Source: Diplosphaera chodatii
Taxonomy: Eukaryota > Chlorophyta > Trebouxiophyceae > Prasiolales > Stichococcaceae
Length of the DNA: 64,000 bases
Direction: 5' to 3'
Assembly: GCA_032358165.1 (NCBI GenBank)
Contig: JAALGY010000017.1
Span: 2,480,001 to 2,544,000, forward strand
A program made the translations under genes and the position numbers. Shown here one piece after another: positions 1 through 13,600 of this stretch. Position 1 is the first letter of the stretch. Each line of letters opens with the position of its first letter. The notes beneath the pieces were generated by a model that saw only the letters and a list, made by a program, of their open reading frames with translations, did not search any database and had not been told where the DNA came from.

Positions 1-1528
1 GTTGCCTCTTGCAGCTCCAGTGAATCGAGCAGCTAGCCTCACCACATTCCTGTCATTGCAGCAAGGCAAAGGGCCCGCGGAGGATCACCGCACCGGCTGC
101 AGAGCGCCGCTGACGCCATCCAGGATGTGCTGCGAGCGCACGCCCTTGCGGTTCAGGCCCAGCAGCCTCAGCGGTGCCTGTAATGGGCACAGTTGCACAC
201 TATGGGAGTAGCCACATTAGCAAGACGCCCACCATTCCAGCATGGATGGCCTCATCGATGCCCGCCTCTGCATTGTAATTGCACCATCCTGTACTTGCGC
301 AGAGGGTCTGGCCCGCACCCGCGCCAGCCGCAGCAGCTCATTGGAGACCGATGGCAGCGCGGCGCGACCGACTGCAGCGTCCGCCGTGACGCTCAACCCG
401 CGGAACCGCACCTCCACCGTTGCCGGTTGGACGCCCACCCTGCGGCACTCGGAGGTGTCACCGTACAAACTTGACTATCAGGCAGACAGGCGATAGCTCG
501 GCTCACAGGCTAGGAACGTGTCAGTGGCAGCGAAGCAGCTACAGTGCCGCTGAATAATGGCACCAGCTGGCGGCTGGGCGCCAGCTCACCTGTCGAGGCG
601 GGACTTGAGGCGGTCCAGGTGGGGCCTGTACTTGGGGCTCATTGTGTACATCGCCCGCATCGCCACGAGCCTGTGCTGCTCGACCTGCATGCAGGGGCGC
701 AGCATGGCATGTGATGAGTGGCATGTCATCAGCAGCGTGCCGTCGATTCGAAGATGCCGCACCACGGCTGTACACCATTTTAGTTTGCAACGTGGTATGC
801 ACGTCACTCTGCATCGAGCAGGTCGCCGCTCACCATTGAGGCGCCCAGGTCTGGATCGCCCGTCGCCGCCACCGCCACCGCCGCATCTGCCAGAGGTGCA
901 GAGCCCACTTCTGCAGAGGCCTCTGGACCGCCCGCGGCTGCCGGCTGCCCGCGGAGGCTGCCTGCTGCCGCCGCTGCAAGCCTGCAACCCAGCGCCAGGC
1001 TGTAGGTAGGACCGGTACCATCCTTATAATCACATGACTGATCGGCAGGGCGCCTACGCCTGGCCCGACCGAATCACTGGTCCTACCAGCCTACCGCCTG
1101 TCCCTCGCATTGGCATGTGAGCGTGGATCAATGCAGCTTGCATAGCCACCGCGTGCTCTGTGCACCGTTCCGCGCAGGTGTGGACCGGAGAGTGCAAGGC
1201 AGAGATCATGCAGGTCGCCAGCCCGCGGCATGCCAGAGGCGCGCCGCACGCTACGCGATCCGCGCGAACTGCAACAGCTTAACGTGACTGCAAAATGGGT
1301 CAAGCAACTGCCGAGCTGAGGGGCGAGTTTCGTGGCAATCGAGGCGATGCCACTTGCGAGGGCAGACCTCAACGCGGCGTCCTCATCCTCGTCCCTGTTC
1401 TTCCCCCGATCCGAGGATGCTGAGCGCGACAGCGCCCGCAGCTGCCCTCTGACGGAGCTGCCGGCCAGGCTGTGGCCCCGCCGCTCCGCCTGCCCCATGT
1501 GCCTGAACAACTGTGCCAACTTGTTCAC
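1..1528 (-). CDS. ABCG / PDR-type ABC transporter, N-terminal part (runs off window)
   Basis: This is the 5' end of a full-size pleiotropic-drug-resistance type ABCG transporter, an ATP-driven membrane exporter. Read on the minus strand, the putative start is at 1528 (MNKLAQLF..., then a Ser/Arg-rich stretch and an acidic RDEDEDAAL). An Ala/Gly-rich exon follows near 990-837. Exon 682-590 ends in RPHLDRLKSRLDR and joins in frame to exon 441-312, which starts VGVQPATVEVRFRGLSV and continues to GRAALPSVSNELLRLAR. This is the family's 'L.NRIDRVGI.LPTVEVRFE.L.VEA...VGSRALPT..N' block. Exon 177 to about 90 reads LRLLGLNRKGVRSQHILDG then VSGALQP, the segment just before Walker A. The nucleotide-binding domain itself lies outside the window. 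The gene is divergent from the lipase at 1891. Family assignment is fairly sure; the first exon and the start codon are less so. Confidence 0.72.
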
Positions 1529-1890
1529 CCGGACATCAACAGGCCACTACGTACCAACGGCTCTATCTGTACTGTGCGGTTTCGCACTTGAACCTTTCCT
1601 TTGACTGTTAACACGGACCGCGCCTTGGTGGTTAATCGCTGCGACATGGCAATAATGCCAGCGCACCTTTCGCCTGACCTGGAGATAGTGGATCTTACTC
1701 ACGCACCAAGCGAGGCATAAATGGTACGGGGTCCTGTTCCGATTGTGATTGCCACAGCTGACCATCAAGGGTTGCTGCAAAGCGCTGGTACTCACATTCC
1801 TGCCCAAACATAGGCCAGCGGTGGCACTGCGCTTGGCATACTCATGAAGTGTCTTGACCCCAAAGCCTTGAGAGAGCCGCCCGCAGCGGC
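1529..1890. promoter_or_regulatory. Divergent promoter region between ABCG and lipase genes
   Basis: About 360 bp separate the proposed start of the minus-strand ABCG gene from the start of the plus-strand lipase gene, so both promoters must lie here or overlap the 5' ends. No clear TATA box or known regulatory motif was recognised. Confidence 0.4.
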
Positions 1891-4800
1891 ATGCCGCTGA
1901 TCGCCCCAGGCCACCGTCTGCAGCTGTCCAGTGACGCCGTGCCGCTGCTGAGCGTGTGCAACCTGGTCTTGGGGCTGGCATGGTTCGCGGTGGTCATCCC
2001 ACTACTGGGCGCATCCCACGCTGCAGACTGCAAGCAGCCCGAGTATCAAGCAGTCGTGGGCGTCTCACTTGGCCTTATGGCCGCCATGGTCCTCACCGAC
2101 ACTGCTCTGATAGGCCTGGGCCTCAGAGGTGATGATCGCCTTCGCTTGGCCAGGTGGTAGGGTACTTTGTCATGGGTGACTGGTGCAGCCATGCCATCGA
2201 GTGAGACTCACTGCCAAATTGCAGGAACTACCTTTGAGCCGTCGAGGCGCGCCTCCGTGCTGTCGCTGCTATGGCTGTGCACCGGCCTGCTGGTCACTGC
2301 ATCCGGCTTCAATGGTGCGGCTCTGCAGCGGTGCGCTGCAATGCTGCAGCTCAAGTCAGCCGCATGCTGTGACGTCCGGTGAGTGCATACAGCGTGTGTG
2401 GTTTCATAGGCTTCGCGACGTGGGTGGTGGAGACCGCGCCGCAGTCGCCATGCATCCAGCGCCATGGCCGCGCCACCGCCGTGCAGGCGATGGTGTACCT
2501 CACCTGGGCATTCCTGTTTCTCAGCTGGTGCGTCCAGGGATCCTCAACGCCCCACATACACAAAAGCACCGACTGCGTCACCGCAAGCCGCGTGCGCAGT
2601 GCACTGAGAGCGTGTGGCAGGGTCCAAATTGGGTCCAATCCCGGTTGGGTCATATATATAGGCTGCGGCTGGCGGTTCTGGGACTGGTGTCCGTGGCGCT
2701 GCCGCTGTTCTACGACGTCGACAGCTGGCGGTGGCGCGTGCGGCTGGCGATGGCGGCCTGCCTCAGCGGCAAAGCCCTGCGCAGCATCCGGCAGCAGCTG
2801 CGGCTGCGCGGGTGCGCCGCAGCATGTGTCGGCGACCCGATCGATATCTCATGCTTGCTGTGCAGTTGCAGAGTCCCTGCAGAATCTCTCGATGCGCAGT
2901 GCAGCACAGAGTCGCAGCTGGCAACTGCTGGAGGAAAACATGCGTGTCATGCGTCTATGTCCGCTGACTGTGCAGGAAGCGGTCGCTGAAGCAGACCACG
3001 CTGCTGGTGGCCGACATGATCCGCGGCCTGGACCTGGCTCCGACCGACGTGGTGGGCAGTCATGCTGTCGTACAAACTCGGGTGGAGCTGCCCTGCGATG
3101 CAGCACCGGCACACCTCCGCAGCACAGCGAGCGCAGCGAGCACCCTGCTGCACACGTCTGCCGCGAGCAGCCTGTCACAGCCGCGTCTGAACCCGGCCGC
3201 CCAACATAACCGCCCCTGACCCCTGCTGCCTGCCGCAGGGGGTGGGACTGATCCTGGTGGCGGCGCTGCAGCGGCGGCGGCGCGGCATCCACATCTCCGT
3301 GCTGCTGCGGCCCGAGGCCCCGCCGCCCGCCACCAGCCTGCCCGAGCTGCGCGCCGCCCGCGGCACCTCCATGAAGCTCACCGGGCTCATAGACGTGAGC
3401 ACGAACATACCGCCTTCGATTCTGTTTGACGCTCAACAGGCGGATCGATGTGCCGACATGCTCTTACCCTTGTTGGCAGCTCGCGTCTGGGATGATAGGC
3501 GAGCACCTGCTTGCGGGATCCGTGCTACAGCAGCAGATCGGCTGCGGGTCTTCAGACCCCAGAGCTGAACAAAACCTTGAGTACGCCGCGCGATGCTGGT
3601 TGCTTCCATGACCACAGGACCAGCTGGAGCGGGCACGGGAGGGGGCGCCCGCCGGACCCGATTCGGCACTGTCCAGCTTCCGCGGCCACCGGCGGGCGGC
3701 GGCAGCCCTGGAGCCTTCAGCAGCAGGCGGCGCGGCGGTCGCGACGGTGGCGGACAGCGGTGTGCGGGGTGCGCTGTCCGGGAGGCACCAGGCTGCGGGG
3801 CCGCAGCGGGCCTGCAGCCGGGTGCGCTTCAGGGGCGACTCAGCAGCCGTTTGTGATCGCGACGCTGCAGCGGCAGACGGCAGCATGTCAGCGGCAGACC
3901 CTCGTGATGCGGCGCCTGCAGCAGGCAGCTGTGACGGCGCAGCAATGCAGGGCCGCGCAGCTGCAGGGGACAGCTGCAATGGCTCAGCCAGCAGCTGTGG
4001 CGATCATGCGGAGCCAGCTGCCTCAGATCGCTCCGACCCAGCTCTTGCTGTCGGCATGGCAGCAACAGCCACACACCTCAGCAGGCTGTCACACAGCACC
4101 AGCGCCAGCGCATCCGCTTCCCGTGGCCAGCCTGGCGCCGGCTCGGGCGACCAGGCATCGTCCGGATCCGGCCGCGGGGCGGCCGCCGTGCCCAGCCCGG
4201 CCATGCTGCGCCTGGAGCGCCAGCTCACCAAGGTGCACGGCAGGCTGAGGACTGCAGTTTCATCGATCTTCTATGCGCTTCAGACGGGTGCAGCTTTGCA
4301 TTCTGCAGGTCCTGCGACAGCGCCGCAGCTCCACAGCATTGCGCTGGACGGTCCTCTGCCTGCTTCGTTGTTATAGTCCATCTGGATGGCCGTCCCCGCA
4401 GTGATGGGATGGAAGCCAAGATGTGCGGTCTGCTGAGCCCTGTCCAGCAGCCCTGCCCTAGCATCTGGCAGTAACCACAGCACCCTGTAGTGTGTCTGTC
4501 AAACGATGTGACAGCCTGTGCACACCATTATGCTTGCTGCGTGCCAGATGGCTGAGGCCGCCGGCGGCGAGGCCCCGTCGCCAGGAGCTATTGCGCGGGA
4601 GATTGCGCGCCTGGACATCGGGGGCTGCCTCACGCCGTCGTCCATCGCGGCGGAGATGCGGCCCGACCTGGACCCCGAGGAAGCGGCAGCCATCTACACT
4701 GGTGCTCAGCTGCTGCAGACCCTGATTCTCTGGCTGCCTATTGCTTACAGCCGAGTGAACGTCTGTCCCTCTGGCATCGTCTGCAAGCATCAGCACCATC

Positions 4801-7800
4801 ATGGTGCAAGCATGTTGCTGGTGCTGAAGATGCTACCATCTTCATCATGTGGCTGTCAAACGGACTGCAGGTGAGCACGACCCGGTGGACGCTGCAGTGC
4901 TTCGAACTGCTCAGACGTATGCAAAGTATGCAGTCGGCATCTACTACGTGGCCACCCACAAGGCGCCACAGGGCCGGTGAGGCAGTCGTGTGTGACGACC
5001 ACCTACGGTTTCTTGGGTCCATACACCTTTCTCCTGCTTCCCCTGCCAGCCTGCCTGCACATGCTATTGCGCTGCATGCATGGCACAAGCAGGTTTTAAG
5101 GCATGTGAAGGTGCTGGAAGCCGGCAACTGCTGCTTGTGCAGGATGACGCTGCCAAATCTGCCTCTGAGAGAGTACTTCCGCCGCGGGGCAGCGGCGTCA
5201 GACCCCAGCCTCCCCAACGTTAACAAGGTTCATGCCAAGTCTACGAAGCGCCGCACACTTGCAAACTTTGTGCAGAGTTGGGCTGTTGTGACTGGGTGTG
5301 TTCCCTGCAGGCGACGGCAGCGCAGCAGCAACTGAATCAGGAGGCCTTTGTGCGGGAGACGGGCATCCCAGATGCAGATCTGTTGTATGTTTCGGGCGAC
5401 AACCAGGTGTGTGGCTCGACCCCATGTAGCCACTAGCGGGATTATAGACACTCGGCACTGCAGTGCTGCATGGCTTCAGAACGGCGAAGACAGCCAGCAA
5501 CCAGCTGTGCTGGGCGCACAGACTGTGAACATGTACGTGGCCGTGACAGCCCTGACAACCTGTGTCATGGGAGTGCGCAGCCGGCTTGCAGCGTTACTGC
5601 TGGTATCTGGAGACCACACGGAAGAGGGATGTGGAAATGAGGATTCAATGCCAGCCTGATCGCCTGCTGCTGGTCCTGGCAGGCACTGGGGGCGCTGCCG
5701 TATACTGTGGCGCTTGACCATGGGACGGGGGCGGTGGTGGTGTCCATCCGCGGCAGCCTGTCCATCGACGACGTGGTGACCGACTTCCTGTCCACGCCGG
5801 AGCCCCTGGACGACTGGCTGCCCGCCAGCTTCCTGCAGGCGCGCCTGGCTGTGGCAGCTCTAAGCGGCATCCGACACTGCACCATCTGTTTCAGCAGACA
5901 TTGGCCGCAGGCGCCTGCCTGCCGCAGTGGCTGCAGGGTGGCACCGCCTTGCAGCTTCCCTTTGCTGATTTGCAGCCCCCTGTGCGACATTGTGCTGTTC
6001 ATTGTGCAGGAGCACCCAGGCATTGGGGCGTGCTTTGCGCACTCGGGCATGCTAGCGGCGGCGCAGGCGGTGTGGGCGGACCTGCAGCAGCACGGCATCC
6101 TGCAGGTGCACAGCAGCCAGCACAACAAAGTGTCCGTGATCAGCAGCACGCTGGCATGTCCCGTCGTCCCACCATGTACCGAACTCGCCGTCAGCTGCTG
6201 CAGCCATTGCACTTGCTGTGCAGCTAAAAGGAACCTTTGATGGACGCATTCTACATGCTTTGCAGGTGCTGCTCAGGGCCGAGGCCGACTACACAGCCAC
6301 AGTGCGCGCCAGACGGCCCGCAAAGCCGCAGCCGATCGGGGAGGACGTCAGCTGCGAGCTGCAGCAGGCGCCGCTGAAGAGGGGACAGACAGCCAGCGAC
6401 AGCTTCATCTCCCGGGCCGCGGCCAGTTTGATGGCGGCAGCAGTTGGGGTTGCAGACTTCGCCCCAGCCAGCAGCGCAAGTCCAGCGGCCGCGGACGGGA
6501 CAGCCACCGCAGGCGATGCCGGCAACGGCCATGGCGGCGCCGCCATGCCTGCTGCCGACGACGCAGCCGCTCCCGCCGCTGCACCCGGCGCAGCCACGGC
6601 TGCACTGTGGGGGGAGGGGGAGGCAGTGAGAAGCAGGGAGTGGAGTCGGAAGTGGAGCAGCGGCTCGTCGCAGCCGCGCACCCCCCAGCGCTCCGTGTAT
6701 GCGGCCCTGATCCGGGAGCGCGGCCTGCACCTCAAACCCTGGCGCCTAGTGGTGACCGGCCACAGGTGACGTGGCACATCCCGCGCGTCTGCATGTCCGA
6801 GGATGCTTGTTGATGACCTGCTTCGGGGGGCTGTATGGTCAGGCAGCCACAAGTGGCGTTGCACTCTTCAGTCTTCACTCTGGAGTGCTGACATGGCTTG
6901 CGCAACCGCCTGCAGCATGGGTGGAGGGGTGGCCGCGCTGCTGTCGCTGCGGCTGCGGTACATGTTTCCAGGTGTGCAACTGCAACATGCGGTGGTAAAC
7001 CACTGCTAGCTATGCTTACATTCTGGGACAGCAGGACCTGGCATTGCCCTTTGATACCTCGAGGCATTTCTGCTGGGATACGATGGTCTTCTCGATTGGG
7101 AGAGGCCTTCAGGCACCTGCTTCTTGCGTCTTGCAGATGTGCACTGCTGGGCATTCAGCTGCCCGGGCGCTCTGGTCAGCGCCAACGTGTCTGCAGCTAT
7201 GGAACCGTACTGCACGGCAATCATTGTCGGCAAGGTGAGCAGCCGGCGGGCCACAGCCAGCATGTGGGTGGGTCGCCACACGTTGCGGTGTAGCAACCCC
7301 TTCCTCAGTCCTACTGCACCTGTAAGCGTACTTCGTCCAAATGCAGGACGCCGTCAGCCGGCTGTCGCTGCACAATGTGGCCGCGCTGCTGGACGAGATG
7401 CTGGTGGCACTGGCCCGCTGCAAGCAGCCCACCTGCAGGGTGCGGCGCCAGCCGGTGTCCTGATGTGCCTCGTACTCAGATGCCCATGCCACTGCATGAA
7501 CAGCAGGGGTACCAGCCCGGACAGCTGGTCAGATAGGCACAGCATGCTGCGTCTGACAGACGCACAAAGTTGTGGGACTTTGTGGGCCCCTGCAGCATGT
7601 CGCCTTGTGCTCTGCAACCATGAAACTCCTACACATGCACAGCCGATGTTTCCTCAGGCTATGAGGAGCGGCGCGTTTCTTCCGAAGTGGATCACAGCAC
7701 ACGTTGCCTGTGTTGGTCGGTGCAGGTGCTGCTGAGCATGTCACGGCGGCAGTGGCGCTGGCAGAACCAGACCATCGACCAGCTGCTGCATGCGCCAGAG

Positions 7801-9852
7801 GAGATGTCGCACGAGGCCCTCGCCACGCTGCACAGGTGTGCAACACGCGGCAAGCGCATTGTGTCAGCGCTCGCCAAAGGGGACAGCAGCATATGCAGGT
7901 CTCTCTGGCAAAGCTGCTTTGAGAGAGTGGAGCGCACCTCAGTGCAGTCAACTGGTGCACGTCCGACTGACAGGTACCAGACGCAGCGACCAGCCATCAA
8001 GGCGGCCTTGGAGCAGCTGCCGTCACTGCAGCCGCCAGGCCGAGCGGTGAGCCCATTGCACCCTTCCGCGATCATTTCTCAAAAGCCAGTGCCTTGGGAT
8101 GTTGCTGGTCCGCGCCTTCGCGCCAAGATCATGGGGCCGGCTGCCACCTCGCAGGCGTTCCTGCGCCACCTAAAGGCCAAGATCGATCCGCGGGAGCGGC
8201 GGCTGCGGGCCGAGGCCGCCCGTGCCGCTGCTGAGCGCGCCGAAAGGGCTGAGGTGCGGTCGTCTCTTGGACATGTGGCCCAGCTGCTTGTCATAGCACA
8301 ATGGAACATGATGCGCAGCAGGCTGACGCACGTGTTGAAGCCGGCAAGAGATGCCGGACCTTCTTCAGAATGGGGTCGTGCCGCGCGCTGTGCTTATATC
8401 GCTTAAGTTGGCTGGGCGCCTGCTGCAGGCTGCTGCCAGGGAGCCCAAGCTGCAGCAGGAGCACCCGTTCATGCATGGCGGGCTGCGGCAGACGCTGCGG
8501 CGGGGGGCACACCGCATGGGGTGGTCCATCGCGCCGGCGCTGCGACGTGTGATCAGCAGCCCGGCGCATGAAGGTAGTGTGATGCCACCTGTGAAGCTCA
8601 GTCACGCTGCGCCAATTTCGCAGCAGTCTCATCATCAAGATAACGGCACGTGCAGTGCCAGCAGGCATTTGGGGTCTCATGCCTTATCAGCGTCCAGGCT
8701 AATGCAACCCCTGGCTGTTCATTGTCGACATCTCTCACAGACATTCTCCGTTGCCAAGCCAAGCACGCTGCCGCAGGCCAGCAGTTTGCAGCAATGATGT
8801 AGCGTTGAAAAGAAAAGCACACCGGGTGCTGCGTGTTGATCTCCACGTTCAGAGCACTGCATGACCTGCTGTCACCTTGCCTGCATGGCAGGCGCCGCTG
8901 ACAGGGCGGCGGACGAACTCTGGGCACACCAGGAGGTTGGCAAGGCGGGCAGCAGCTTCAGCCGTCCGGCTTCCGCCGCCAGGGTTGCCGTCAGCACCCA
9001 TGGCCGCCTGGAGCGGGGGGCGGCTGCTCGCCCAGCCGGCAGCTCCAGTGGGCGGAGTACCCATGCCCAAGCAGACCAGCAGCAGGCGATGCATCGTAAC
9101 GGCAGCAGACAGCAGCAGCAGCAGGAGCAGCAGCAGCAGCAGGAGGAGGGGACCGTCGAGATGGCGCCAAGTGTCGACGGCGGCCCCGATGCGGCCGACG
9201 TGGATGCAGCACGCGTGCAGGCGGCGGCAGACGACGATCGGGCGAGTGCCCGCACCGGCGACCCTCCCTGTCTGGCCTGCACATACACTCGCACTCGCTG
9301 CAGTGCATGCCCTGCAAGGCGGGGCCAAAGCATGTCATGTCTGGCACGTGCTGCAGCAAGGGCGTCCTCCAGATGTGTGCCAGAACACTGAGGTGCCGTG
9401 CCGCCTGCTGAGCAGGTGACCTACGGCTGGTCCTGGGACGCGGTGTGGATCGCCCCGCGGGAGGTGGTGGACGAGGGCCTCCTCATCTCGCCCCGCATGT
9501 TCGCCGACCACCTGACCGGCACCCTGACCAGTGCCCTGAAGGTGGGGCCTCCCGCCCACAGCTTGCCAACCACACAAGCAGGCCTGTGGCAGGAGTGGCT
9601 TGTGCCCCAGAGACCTGTTTGCAGGACGTGTACGCGGCGACAGTGGGCACATGGCTGCTGTGCGTGGGCGCGTGCTGCCGGCAATGTCGATGTTGTGCAA
9701 TGTGGAGTGATTTCACTCATGTGTGGAAAGTTGACCATGTGCAGGCGATCGTGGAGGGCGAGGAAGCCGACAAGGTGGGCAGCATGCAGCCGGCAAAGCC
9801 GCACCACCCCGTCGAGAGACTGCTGTCGCTGGCGCGGCGTGGCAGCACATGA
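1891..9852 (+). CDS. sn1-specific diacylglycerol-lipase-like class 3 lipase (many exons)
   Basis: Probable membrane lipase releasing a fatty acid from diacylglycerol or a related lipid. The start ATG at 1891 opens MPLIAPGHRLQLSSD followed by a hydrophobic segment, as in DAGL N-termini. Exons 1891-2128, 2225 to about 2378, about 2399-2530 and about 2665-2833 carry four likely membrane segments. The hydrolase domain is spread over many exons: AKYAVGIYYVATHK (near 4915-4960), GIPDADLLYVSGDN (5365-5400), VVVSIRGSLSIDDVVTDFL (5740-5790), HPGIGACFAHSGMLAAAQ (6010-6065), RLVVTGH then SMGGGVAALLSLRLRY (6745-6971), VHCWAFSCPGALVSANVS (7140-7195), and DAVSRLSLHNVAALLDEML (from 7347). The likely triad is Ser (codon 6764-6765/6916), Asp (7347-7349) and His in ADHL (9509-9511). 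Low-complexity inserts lie at 3619-4232, 6300-6650 and 8880-9330 (poly-Gln). The last exon ends at TGA 9850-9852. A paralogue lies at 57816-64000. Family is confident; exact exon ends are approximate. Confidence 0.82.
9110..9146 (+). repeat. CAG repeat encoding poly-Gln in lipase
   Basis: An interrupted CAG tract in a long open stretch of the lipase gene would encode a run of Gln with occasional Glu. It sits in the poorly conserved linker between the hydrolase core and the His-bearing C-terminal exon (9416-9541), so it is most likely a tolerated disordered linker. Whether this stretch is exon or intron was not proved. Confidence 0.6.
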
Positions 9853-10687
9853 ACAGCGCCATCGGCAACTCAGCATGCGTCCGGTGCCATTCCCCTGGGA
9901 GATGGCGGCGGCGTGATACCCGTGACAACTAGCAGCACGTGATCGCAATCGTGCCTGGCGTCGTAGGGCGCCAGCCAGGATGGCGTTTTGTCAAGGCTGT
10001 TCAGTGTAGGGCTATGACCTCTGCACAGCCGTGGTGGGCGTGACAGCATGGGATCGCTGGCCTTAAAGGCCGCCTCACACATGGGCTGAATGAGCTGTTG
10101 CAGCCTTTCGACCACGGAACTTGATTGGCCGTGCCGAGTGGTTCACGCTAGCACAGGACATCTTCGATGATCATGCTCAGCGCCGACCTGCAGGCTGTGC
10201 ACTGTAGCTTTGATTGGTTTGTTGTTTAGCGGCGCGGTGTTACTAGATGAGTGCGTGTTGACTGGCTGTGGCCCAAATCAAGTACTTCGGGTAGGCAGCG
10301 CAAACGGGCCTGCAACTCCCGTGTGAATTATTGACGGAACACATCTGGTCGAAACCTTGTAAACACAAAGCTCGATCGATCGTTTCATAGGAAGCGGGCG
10401 CCCTGTAGCGATGAAGCCACGCGTTTTGTGCCTCCTCCCTCAGCGGTTCACGTGAACCCCCTGAACTTCGGATCCCAGTTTGCGACCTCCGCGCGCAGCT
10501 GGTGGACGCGCTTGGGGCCTGCCATTGGACACATCTTGCTTTCGTCCTGTCACACATCCCAACTTGACATTGCATTCACTTGACAGCGGGCCGAGGTGGC
10601 TGCTGAAGGTTGCAAGCACATAGACATCACCGTCTGTGTCCCTGAGTAACAACTTGCAGCCTGCGTGCCGCGTGACCGATCCGCGCA
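9853..10687. other. Intergenic: lipase 3' end to NRT2 5' end
   Basis: About 835 bp separate two plus-strand genes. It should hold the lipase 3' UTR and the NRT2 promoter and 5' UTR. A TGTAA (10359-10363), the usual polyadenylation signal of green algae, lies about 500 bp past the lipase stop. No coding exon or recognised nitrate-response element was found. Confidence 0.4.
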
Positions 10688-13600
10688 ATGAAGTCCAACA
10701 AACTCGAGACCGAGTCCATGGAGACAGGCGAGGCGGTGCAGCCGGAGCCCAAGGTCTTCAGCCTGCCGGTCGATTCGGAGGGCAAGAGCAAGGTCCTGCG
10801 GCTGTGGAGCCTGCAGCACCCGCACCACACAGCCTTCCACCTCAGCTGGCTCGCGGTATGTGATAGCTTCTTGTTCCTGGCACCTTGCTCTTACATGGGG
10901 TCAATAGATGCATGCATGGAAGCCCTGGCTGATGTCATGTGGAGTGCTAGGTGCTCACAGAAAATTTGCAGGGGCCACTTCGATACACGCTGACAGCCAC
11001 TGATTCATGCATGCAGTTCTTCACTTCCTTCCTGTCGACGTTTGCCGCCGCGCCACTGATCACAAGTGAGGATCACTGCTGTGCCTGCGATAGTGAATGG
11101 CCATCACCATTGACAGCGATCTGCAAACCGCCAAACCGGCCACCTGGATCCGATCGGCCGGCTGTAACACATCTGAAACTTGTTTTCACTTGCTCTGATC
11201 CGCCAGCGCATGCTGTTGGAGGCATACGTGCCAGCTGCACCTGCCCATGATCTGCATGAAAGGACCCAAACATGCTTTCGGACGCCAGCGGCCCGTTGGC
11301 AAATTTGCGATCACACAGCAATGACTGACTGAATCTGACAAGTACACCTCGCATCCATGCGCAGTCATTCGCCAGGACCTGGACATGACGCGCAGCGGCG
11401 TTTCAGGAGCAAATGTCGCTTCAGTCTGCGGCGCGATCTTCGCCCGCATCTCCATGGGCACGTTCACCGACGCCTTTGGACCCCGCATGGGCTTCACCGC
11501 CCTGCTCACCCTCTCTTCCTCCGCCGGTAAGCCTGTTTCCAATTGACCTGCACATGTTGCGGTGCATGCTGATGCACAGCTGGCATCTCGCAAGCACCTG
11601 CGGTGACTTGTTCATGCACATCGTGCACTTCGGTCAACTCCGGAAGTGAGCAACAGTCGTCCTTCGCAGTGTTCGGCATGAGCATGGTGACCAGCAGCGC
11701 CGGCTTCATCGTGTGCCGCTGCCTAATCGGCTTCTCCCTGGTGCGGGTGTTGCAGCTTCCTGTGCGCCTGCGCTGCTTCCACGTTTGCAGTCAACCTGTC
11801 AACTGACGAGTAGCCTTCAAGTGCCACGGTATGCGGCTGAGGGAACGTCTGCTGTCCTGCCACGCTGTAGGCCTGCTTCGTGTGCTGCCAGTACTGGTGC
11901 ACGGCCATGTTCTCGCCCAACGTGGTGGGCACCGCCAACGCGTTCGCCGGCGGCTGGGGCAACCTCGGCGGCGGCGCCACACAGCTGGTGCGTTGTTTCT
12001 GCCGCTGCCAGCATGCTGTAGAGGCGTGGCGGCGCGGCTGCCGTGCTACCGAGGCTGCAGCGCGATCCTTGCGGCGGCAGAGCGCAACCTCCACTGTCCA
12101 GCTTGCCCATGTTCCGCCCTGTGGCACGTGTGACACAGGCTGTCTGCCCTGTTTGCATTGCAGATCATGCCGTACCTGTTCAAGGGCATCTCCCGCACCG
12201 CGCCCGCGTTCCAGGCGTGGCGCTGGGCCTTCTTCATACCGGGCGCCATGCACATCCTGATCGCCGTTGTCATCCTCGCCTTCGGCCAGGTGACCAGTTC
12301 GACAGCAACCAAACTGTTACTCTCACTCGGCGCGCTGACGCCACCACCACCCATGCAGCAGCCTGGCGCGACACATGCCTGGGCAGCCGTGCCTGCACAT
12401 CCTTCAGCCGCCACAAGCCCGCCAACAAGCTGTGCGTTCTGCAAGTTGCTGAGGCAGCAAACATCTGTCCATGTCTGCACGCCACATGATGATGGCCTTT
12501 GCGACGCGTGCAGGACATGCCCTACGGCTCATTCTACGACCTGAAGAAGAGCGGGCAGAAGGCCAAGTCCAAGACACACGCGGAGTTCTTTGTGGCTGTC
12601 AAGTGAGCGCTGTGCTGTGCGCCATATACCACCGCACCCCCCCCTCCCGACAGGCAGCGTGGCCTGCACATCAACTCTCATTCTTCGTGTATGCCCAGCC
12701 CAGGCATCTACGACACACGTCACGTTCACTGTGCAATCTGTGCCTGATCTCTGCAGAAATTACCGCACCTGGATCCTTCTCCTGACCTACGGCTACTGCT
12801 TTGGCGTGGAGCTGACCATTGACAAGTGAGCAAATGATCGGCCTGTGATTTATCTGCATCTCAATGACAGATGCTGCAAGAGCTCATTAGCTCTACTGAG
12901 GAGTGCTTACATGACAGCACCACCTCAAGACGTCTCACCTTGCGGGGCGTTGCCGAGCCTCTTCTGTTTCTGTGCAGCAACCTCGCCGAGTACTTTGCTG
13001 ACCACTTCGGCAAGGGCATCATCGCTGCCGGCAACCTGGTGCGCATCTGCCCCTGCACGGCTGCCCTGTGTTTCTCTGTGCCAATGCTTGATCTGCTTGG
13101 CCATGCGACAGCACCGCCTGTGCACCAGGTCACCAGTCTGGCTGACACCAGTCCATTCCCGCCCTTCGCAGGCTGCCATCTTTGGTCTCCTCAACTTCTT
13201 CAGCCGGCCTGGAGGTGTGCACCTGTGCGCTGATGAATGCTTTGCAGTTGCTCAGCAGATGCATCGACATGGTCGGCTGCATATAACATTCCCTGCATCG
13301 ACTCCAGCCCATGCGGTGGTCAAGCGCTGCCGCGGATTCACATCGGCTGCGCCGGCCGACGGCACGGGCCGAGGGCTCAGGAGGTGCCCGTCGCCGCTAA
13401 ACCCTGAACACCTGGTCCCGCAGGCGGCTACATCTCGGACCTGTGCGGGCGGCGGTGGGGCATGCGCGGCCGCGTGTGGTGGCTGTTCATCTGCCAGATG
13501 CTGGGCGGCGTCACCTGCCTCGCCCTGGGCCTCGCCGAGGACTCGTTCACCTGGACCATGGTGCGTCCGCACGTCGGCGCAGTTCCCTCGAGAGGCAATG

